Below are positions 57,591 through 64,000 of a DNA stretch of 64,000 bases, piece by piece. The notes under the pieces are model-generated. The model did no database searches. It was not told the origin of the DNA and saw nothing but the letters and a program-made list of their open reading frames with translations. Numbering within the stretch: position 1 is the stretch's first letter; each line of letters starts with the position of its first letter. The DNA comes from Peromyscus leucopus. Taxonomy: Eukaryota; Chordata; Mammalia; Rodentia; Cricetidae. The DNA lies in assembly GCF_004664715.2 (NCBI RefSeq), contig NC_051074.1, forward strand, positions 20,356,558-20,420,557. Reading direction: 5' to 3'. A program made the translations under genes and the position numbers.

Positions 57591-58799
57591 TTTAAAAATG
57601 AGAATTTGATGACTGTAAACACTGCTAAAACTATAAATATGAATTTATTAGAAAGGAAACATAATTATGGTTTGAAAGATATCCTTTTTCTACATAAAGA
57701 ACTCATATATACATGTCATTTATTCCTTGTGATATAATAATGACATCTTTTAAGTTTTACAATAGTTCTTTAAGTCTGTTAGCATTGAGTGGGTGTGCAC
57801 ATTTATACATACATGCAGGTACAGAGAAGTATATGCCACTTTAAAAATGTGGGCTGCTATATATTTAATCAAAACCATCATACAACAACTCTAAATATAG
57901 TAAGAAAATCAATTCTTGCATTTTATTTTTATATTATTGATTCTTTTAATAGTACTTAAGAGAGCTCTTTGAATTGTTATTTTAAATTTCTATTATTTTG
58001 AATGTGTGACAGTGTGTCTTTGAATAACACCACTAAAAACATGAGCAAATTTTTTAAACATTAGCATTTCAAAATTCCTGGCTATGAATAGAAATAATTT
58101 CACAACATATGCTTTTTACTTGGTCTGATTTTCAACCGGCTATAAGTGGAAAGGGCTGGATAATTTCCTCTTCTATGATTTCCTGCAAAAAAAAAAGTTA
58201 AAATTAAACCTTCTCCAGAGAACAGAAATTGCTGCGTACATTCTGATTAGCATGTGAATTTGACTCCAGCCCTTAGGTTTTCAAATGAAACTCTGACTTT
58301 ATGGCAATTCATTTTTCTTACATACAAAAGAAAGTATTTTCTTAAAATCCCACAGGAATAAGTGTTTGTATGTATTGGTGTACACATGAATAAGAAAACT
58401 TAGTAAAAAGTGAATTGCTAAAAATGTGCATTTTCATTCCAGTGGTCAAACAAGTGTTGATATTATTTCAAGTCCACAGTGTAACTATTTCTTAAAATAA
58501 ACCCCATTTTAACCCATGGAAATGGTGGTTCTTGGGCAGAACTGGAGAGAGACTCGGGTAGGGAGTGGGAAGAGCCGGAACACGATTGAGGCGTCTTTAC
58601 ACGTCATTTCATAATTTTAAAAGATACAGTCCAGTCAGGGTGCGGAGAGTGGGATTGTTAAGAGGAGTAGAGAATTCTTTGACAGTATCCTGCCGGCTTC
58701 CATCCTCCCTCCCCTCCCTTCCCTCTGTCCCATCTTTCTTCCTCTCCACTTCTCTCCTCCACTCCATCTCTGTCCTGTCTTAACTGCTGTAGTCCTTCC

Positions 58800-59190
58800 C
58801 TAGGGTTGCGAAGCATTCGTATTACCACAAACTGAGCATCTTAAAAGAACAGAACTTTGTTCTTTCATTCTCTTGGAAACCAAATGTCTGAAGTCAGGCT
58901 GTGTGCAAGGCCACATTCCCTGCACAGACTCTAGTAAAGCACCCTCCCTTGCTGCTTCCTAGCTTCTCAAGTTTACATATAGGTGATCCCTGGCGTTGCT
59001 GGGTGTGTGGCTGTGCCTCCCAGCCTCTTCCTCTGATGTCACATGTTTTTATAACATTGCCACTGTACGTGTCTCTCTGTGTCCACATTTCTTTCTTACA
59101 AGGATGCTAGGTTTTGGTCATGTCAATTTCTGAAAAGACACTTACCTCAAAGGAAGATCAGTTTCACAGATTATAGTTAAATATGAATTT
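58800..59190 (-). mobile_element. MLT1-type MaLR LTR relic
   Basis: 'agggttgcgaagcattcgtattaccacaaactgagcatcttaaaagaacagaactttgttctttcattctc' parallels the antisense 3' end of MLT1 ('agggctgccataacaaagtaccacaaactgggtggcttaaacaacag'). 'tctctctgtgtccacatttctttcttacaaggatgctag' parallels its middle. The element is old. Confidence 0.65.
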
Positions 59191-60071
59191 GAAGAGACTC
59201 AGCATAACCAGTAGGTGGTGGGGACTTGTTGGGGATGCTGAAGGTCAGACCTGGGACATGCTTTGTCAGGACCACCCTTCCATGGCTGGGTACGCAGCTC
59301 ATGTGAGGCACTCTCTTAACTTTCTGCCTTTACTATTTTTGAGTTTCATTTTATACTTTCACAAGTTTAAAGAAGGAAATGGCGTTTTTTAAGTGGTGTG
59401 AGTAAAATCCAATGATAACAGGTTCCTGAGGATATAAAATGCTTTCATGTGCTGACAGTCTCTCAAAAGTAAAATTCTGTTTCATGCATTCAAACACGAG
59501 GATGCAAAATACTGGTATTCAGAAGTATCTCGATTTAAAATAAACAAGAGTAAACACTGATTTTTTTAAAACTATAAGTATGCACTTTATTATAATGTAA
59601 TATGTTAGAGGATTTGGTGGCAATCTCTGCGGTATTTATTAAAACTGATTCAAGAATAATAGATAGTTCTTGAATGGGGACAGTGAGTTATTGTGCTTAG
59701 CATTCATTACAAAAGCAGCATGTTAGATCTCAATGAGAAATGAATACTTAATACCTTCATAATTTGTTTTATGCAAATATGGAAACTACATGACTTCTGC
59801 CAGGCATTTTTTATTGTGACTTTAAATAATGCCTGTTTTAAAATCTGGACAAGTTCTACCTTTCACATTTAAAAATTGTCTTCTAAGAGCCTTGTGATTT
59901 CTCTGCAAATGATTTTAAGGAGTGTTTTAATTTTTAAATATTTCTTTGCTTGAACAAGAACAGAAGTTATGCCTTTTTTCTCTTTGGGAAAGAGATAACT
60001 AAATAATCTAATTTATGAAAGTATATGTGTAAATAATACATTTATAAAACGAGAATTGCTTGGCTTCATAG

Positions 60072-60213
60072 ATCCAGCCTAGAAGGACAATGAGCAAATT
60101 GCCTCTTCAAGCCAATGTTTACCCAATGAGTACGATGGCCTACATCCAGGATGCCGAGCACCGGCTCACACTGCTCGCCGCTCAGTCTTTAGGCACTGCC
60201 AGCATGGCTTCCG
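60072..60213 (+). CDS. Man2a1: Man2a1 internal exon H
   Basis: This 142-bp exon runs from acceptor TTCATAG to donor G|GTATGT, entering in phase 0 and leaving one base into a glycine codon. It encodes [20 protein letters not shown] and then [27 protein letters not shown]. 'KLPLQAN-YPM' and 'AYIQDA--RLTL' are diagnostic for class II Golgi/lysosomal mannosidases. The acceptor has a weak pyrimidine tract (TTGCTTGGCTTCATAG). Confidence 0.97.
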
Positions 60214-60414
60214 GTATGTGTTATTTCACAGTCTGCTCGGAGGTCCGAGTGTGTAATATTTCTGTGGTCAAACATACTAATTATCCCCCCATGAGCTGCT
60301 TTCCTTTAAGAATGAGACAAGTAGTTAACTCAGGTTTTATGAGGACGATAGAAGATGGCTGTCCTCAGTCTTCAGATAAGGATGCCACAGTTGTTTTTAG
60401 AGGTAAGTATATTT

Positions 60415-60790
60415 GTTAGTTTTTCATTGTGACAGAATGCCTGAAACTTTAGGCGAGGAAGCTACATTTTGGCTCATGACTTCAGGCTTCCAGCCATAAT
60501 TACTTGGCTCTTGACTTTAAACTGTAGTGAGTTGACAGCCTGGTTGTTATAAAGAAAAAATGAAAGAGACAGAGAGAGGAAGCGAAAGAGGGTGGACCTG
60601 AGGTCAGAGGTCTACCTTTCAGACTTTGGACCAATGACCCCCTTCAACTAGCCCCTGCCTTGTAATAGCTCGTTCAGCTGCGAACATATCGGTGAGTTAC
60701 TATAGTGAAGTTAGTTTTGATCTAGTCACTGCCGAGTGGCCCAGAACTAGGGACCAGGCCTCCAACACAAAGGCTTTAGGAAACATTTCA
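60415..60790 (-). mobile_element. Degenerate MaLR-like LTR relic
   Basis: 'tttcattgtgacagaatgcctgaaac...cattttggctcatgacttcagg' and, at the right end, 'ccaggcctccaacacaaaggcttt' follow a muroid LTR-like repeat in antisense. It begins only about 200 bp after the exon H donor. Confidence 0.5.
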
Positions 60791-60944
60791 TGTACAAATC
60801 GCAGCTGTAATTTACTTTGGCTAGTCTGTCATGTTCAGAGATCTGTGCTGTCATCATGATGGGACTGGAAACCTCAAACTCTAGAAGCTTAGACAGTTTG
60901 CAATATTGTAGTTTAAACATACAGTGTTGTTTTCCTGGATTGTG

Positions 60945-61060
60945 GTACTATGACCTGCCCCTCAAAAGACTTACATGTTGAAGACCTGCTCCTGTAGCCA
61001 TGATGCTTTTGGAAAGTGGTTGCTAAGCAGTAATGGAGAAAAGCAGAAATGACAATGTGT
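60945..61060 (+). mobile_element. MLT1/MST-like LTR fragment
   Basis: 'tgacctgcccctcaaaagacttacatgttgaagacctgctcctgtagccatgatgcttttggaaag' matches the sense start of MaLR LTRs ('cccccaaaattcatatgttgaagtcctaacccc...atggtatttggag'). Confidence 0.55.
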
Positions 61061-61256
61061 TTTATGTATTTTTAGTAGCTACTTTGACCTATGATCAAAA
61101 GGCAGCCTTTCATCTCATAGAGTATCTGGATCCCCTCCTTCACTCAAGGGGACCTTAGTTCAAAGCAAGGTGCCTGGGTTTCTATTTAAGCGGTGTCCTC
61201 AGTGAATATCTGCATAAAATTATCCTGATCAGATTTCTTTGTCTCTTTGATTTTAG

Positions 61257-61390
61257 GTCAAATTGAAGTCTTCATGGATCGAAGACTCATGCAAGATGAT
61301 AACCGTGGCCTTGGGCAAGGCGTACATGATAATAAGATTACAGCTAATTTGTTTCGAATCCTGCTGGAGAAGAGAAATGGTGTGAACATG
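61257..61390 (+). CDS. Man2a1: Man2a1 internal exon I (last visible)
   Basis: This 134-bp exon runs from acceptor TTGATTTTAG to donor ATG|GTAGGG. Two bases complete the glycine from exon H, then [20 protein letters not shown] followed by [24 protein letters not shown]. 'DRR--QDDNRGL-QG' is the strongest family signature in the window. In the insect enzyme I believe an arginine in this block lies near the active site. The remaining C-terminal coding part (roughly 140 residues judged from a usual length of about 1,144) is not found in 61391-64000. Confidence 0.97.
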
Positions 61391-62194
61391 GTAGGGATCC
61401 CTAAACACTAAGCGTTTCTTATGTTGGTGGTTCTTTCTCCCCAAAATTCAAAGTGATAACTTAAAATTTTAATCCAGTTTCTAATTTTGAGAAGTCTGTA
61501 TAATAGAGTCAGCTTATATTTAGAGAAAATTTTCAGTTAGAAATATTGAATAAGAGCTACATTTGGGCCATATTGTTTTTTACTTTTCTTTACTATATTG
61601 CCAAATATAATTCCAAGGAAGCAGTTTGGATGAGATTATTTTCAAAGAAAAGACTGGTCTGTTGGCCTGAGAATTAGAGAATAGATTATTGAACTATACC
61701 ATGGATTCTAAACCTTAGTGACCGTGCCATAGTCTAAAGCTTACGGTTTGACCACAGACTGACTTGGCTTCCATATCAGTATTTATTGCCCTACATAACA
61801 TCCCAGCACTTTGTTAATCAGTGGGACAGGAGCTGAACCACAGGTGAGCAACCTGTGTCTTCTCACTGATAGCAGTATTGACGCCACAAATTGACCACTG
61901 GCTCGTAGACCCCAACCCCATTGGGTCTTTTGTCACCCATGTGTCTTCCATGCCTCTCAGCACTTCTGCGCTAGGCTGACTGGTTTTCTTTCGGTGCCGA
62001 GGTCTTCCCATGCCCTCTTGCTCCGCAGCATCTTAGCACCCGCCCTTTCCTCCTTCCTGTCAAGGGAGTTCTTTACGGTACTTCAGACCGGAGCTTGCTT
62101 CTTCCTTGCCCGCATCATCTCCTCTTGTGCCCCCTCTGGACTGTCCATCTCCTGGTCATGTCTGTGTATGATTAGTTGGCCAGTCTTTTTTCCT

Positions 62195-62290
62195 GCTTTG
62201 GGCCATAAACTCTGTGAGAGTAGAGACTGTGTCCTTCTCTGCTTCTAGGATTATTTCTGTTTAGAGGAAGGCCCAATGTGCCATGTGAAT
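62195..62290 (+). repeat. L2-like relic
   Basis: 'ggccataaactctgtgagagtagagactgtgtccttctctgcttctagg' resembles the L2 3' end ('ctccatgagggcagggactttgtc'). Confidence 0.45.
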
Positions 62291-63550
62291 GGATGCGCAA
62301 ATGTATAGGTGGATGAGGCTGTGGAACCTGGTGTGCTGTGTTGGAGTTGAGCACACCTCATAGTTGTCTTCCTCTAGACTCTTGGAATGTGTCTGCCTTG
62401 TCTTCAGGCATCATGGGGCTTCTATGCCCATGTAGACAGTTTGTGTCTACAAATAGACATATAGATTGACAGGATGAAAGCAGATGATTTAAAATAAGCA
62501 ATTCCATAGTATTTAGAATGAAATTAGGAAAAAATAATTAATATTTTTTTTTAGATGTTAAAATTTGTATCAGCCCAGTTTAAAGAGAGAAACCTGTGTT
62601 GGTTTCTTCTCTCCATGTTGACACTAACATACACAATTTCTGTTACTACAGCATTAAAGAATTTCATTTAGACCCTCTCACTTAAAGTTATACAATTTGT
62701 TGATTCCATTCAAAACTCCTTGGATAGCAATTGATTTAAATTTGATCCAATATTTCTATAATCCCATGTTAGTGAAATTTTGCTTTTACTTAACTATAGA
62801 TTCTAGGGCTTGAATCCATACCTCTTAAATAAAAAATGAACTAGAGAAGAAACTATACATTTTAATTTGTAGTGAAATTGATTTAAAAGACACTGGATCA
62901 AGAAATGGTGTGTGGCCCATGGTTTAACTTTTCTAGAGTGTTTTAATTTCAACCATTCTAATGTTCAAAGTATTGATGTTGAAAGAGCAGCCGAAGGTGA
63001 ACTCTTCAGACTTGTGGAAACACTGGGCAGGCTGAGAGCGGTGGGTCCTGCTCTCTGACTCTCCTGCAGAGGCAGTGGAGACACAGATCTGGGGCACCAA
63101 TGGAGACATTGTCCCTGCTGATGGCCAGTGGAACTGGGAAATGGAAATTGTTTCTGCTGTTCACCTCTTGGAGATTCTTTTTTTTTTTTTTTTTGATGTC
63201 CCTCCTTCTTTCTGGCAAGGGCTGGAATAGAAAAGGACCATTGGTGATATAGAAGCCGTGCAGGTGTTGCGGTCCTGTTGATGTGCCTTGGATGCCAGTT
63301 CTTCTCATATAAGGAAAACCTAGCATGAAGAGCTTACCAGATTTAAGAGCAAATGTTTGTGTTAGTGGGAACTAGAATGTTCTGGTAAACTTGAGCATTC
63401 CCTGTCAGTTCCAGCTGATGATGGTGTCTATGTGGGACTGCTGGTCCCGCATAACTCAAAATTCTAGTTTCTTGCTCAAAAATCAAATATCGGTTAGGGA
63501 GGTTTGGGGGTACCTTTTGTGTGTTTTTTGTTGTTACTGGTTTTTTTTTT

Positions 63551-63700
63551 GTTTGTTTTGTTTTTTTGAGACAGCGTCTCACTATATAGTCTTGGCAGGC
63601 TGAACTCTGTGTAGACCAGGCTGGCCCCAAACACACAGAGATCCACCTGTCTCTATTTCCAGAGTGATGGGATTTAAAAGTTCATACCACCTTGCCCACC
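63551..63700 (-). repeat. Degenerate B1 SINE
   Basis: A T-rich run, TTTTGAGACAGCGTCTCACT, 'tagaccaggctggccccaaac', 'cacagagatccacctgtctc' and 'gtgatgggatttaaaag' in antisense B1 order, with many substitutions. Confidence 0.85.
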
Positions 63701-63868
63701 ATGGTTGGCTTTTAAATCTGAATTTCTAAAGAGGTAGCTTTTTACAAACCTTTTAATGCCATGCAGACCACAAAAACATGGCTTATTAAATAAATAGACT
63801 TATTACCACACACATTTATTAGGTCAGGTCAAACTGCGTTAGCAAGGATAGCTTTCTCCCGTGATGAT

Positions 63869-63961
63869 AGGCTGGGCTGCAGTTCAGTGATAGAGAATTT
63901 GCATCATGTGCACCAGACCCTGGGTTCCATCCCCAACACAGCCCCCCAAACAAACAAACAA
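63869..63961 (+). repeat. ID-like SINE
   Basis: 'aggctgggctgcagttcagtgatagagaatttgcatcatgtgcaccagaccctgggttccatccccaacac' plus a (CAAA)n tail, the sense ID layout (gctggggatgtagctcagtggtagagtgcttgcctagc...). Confidence 0.85.
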
Positions 63962-64000
63962 AATTACCGAAGACCTCTTCCTTACACGTAATTGACTAAG

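Larger units (their letters stand above)
57077..60071 (+). other. Man2a1 intron G-H (3.0 kb)
   Basis: Intron with a B3-like SINE ending in a CA run (57373-57590), a MaLR-type LTR relic (58800-59190) and otherwise AT-rich unique sequence. Confidence 0.9.
60214..61256 (+). other. Man2a1 intron H-I (1.0 kb)
   Basis: Short intron filled largely by two old MaLR-like relics (about 60415-60790 on the minus strand and 60945-61060 on the plus strand). Confidence 0.85.
61391..64000 (+). other. Man2a1 intron after exon I (5' part)
   Basis: Intron that runs off the window. It holds an L2-like fragment (62195-62290), a 16-T run near 63180, a degenerate antisense B1 (63551-63700) and an ID-like element (63869-63961). 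No following exon is recognisable. Confidence 0.8.

Overview
The window is mammalian genomic DNA, almost all of it intronic. The repeats (B1, B2, B3, B4, ID, an Lx-type L1, ORR1/MT-type MaLR LTRs) identify a muroid rodent. The B1 copies with a 'gcgcc/gcacc...tttcctgga' middle region suggest a cricetid (vole, hamster or deer-mouse group) rather than Mus or Rattus. That species call comes from repeat style and remembered consensus sequences, not from a search.

The only protein-coding gene I can support is Man2a1, which encodes Golgi alpha-mannosidase II (GH38, N-glycan processing). It lies on the + strand. Nine consecutive exons are visible: 1728-1842, 3144-3214, 33898-34063, 35529-35747, 36811-36933, 39048-39162, 56943-57076, 60072-60213 and 61257-61390. 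Each is bounded by AG and GT, and the phases join into one uninterrupted frame of about 406 codons. They encode the region just after the catalytic core and most of the C-terminal beta-sandwich half. The start codon, Golgi anchor, zinc site and last exons lie outside the window.

Layout: 1-3214 holds two small exons. 3215-33897 is one 30.7-kb intron carrying an 18-bp minisatellite (5951-6358), a TG...CA solo LTR containing B1-like modules (6942-7455), and a long antisense Lx-type L1 (about 8540-13150) with two ERVK-type solo LTRs, one ORR1-like LTR and one B1 nested in it. The same intron holds several microsatellites, an ancient L1/HAL1-like stretch, an 18-copy minisatellite (31519-31918) and a perfect 36-bp tandem array (32383-32562). 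33898-39162 is exon-dense, with B1, B2 and B3 insertions. 39163-56942 is a 17.8-kb intron with B1/B3/LTR nesting at 43.9-44.7 kb, another solo LTR at 50 kb, MaLR-like LTRs, a tRNA-Lys-like half, and a retrocopied 3' UTR close to the next acceptor. 56943-61390 carries the last three visible exons among old MaLR and L2 relics. 61391-64000 is intron.

Nearly all the long open frames other than these exons are products of microsatellites, minisatellites, L1 or chance. I found no second gene, no CRISPR array and no prokaryotic feature, and I see no sign of an undescribed system. The most informative structures are the datable nested retroelement insertions with intact target-site duplications, the young 36-bp array, the retrocopy next to an exon, and the tRNA-like relic.
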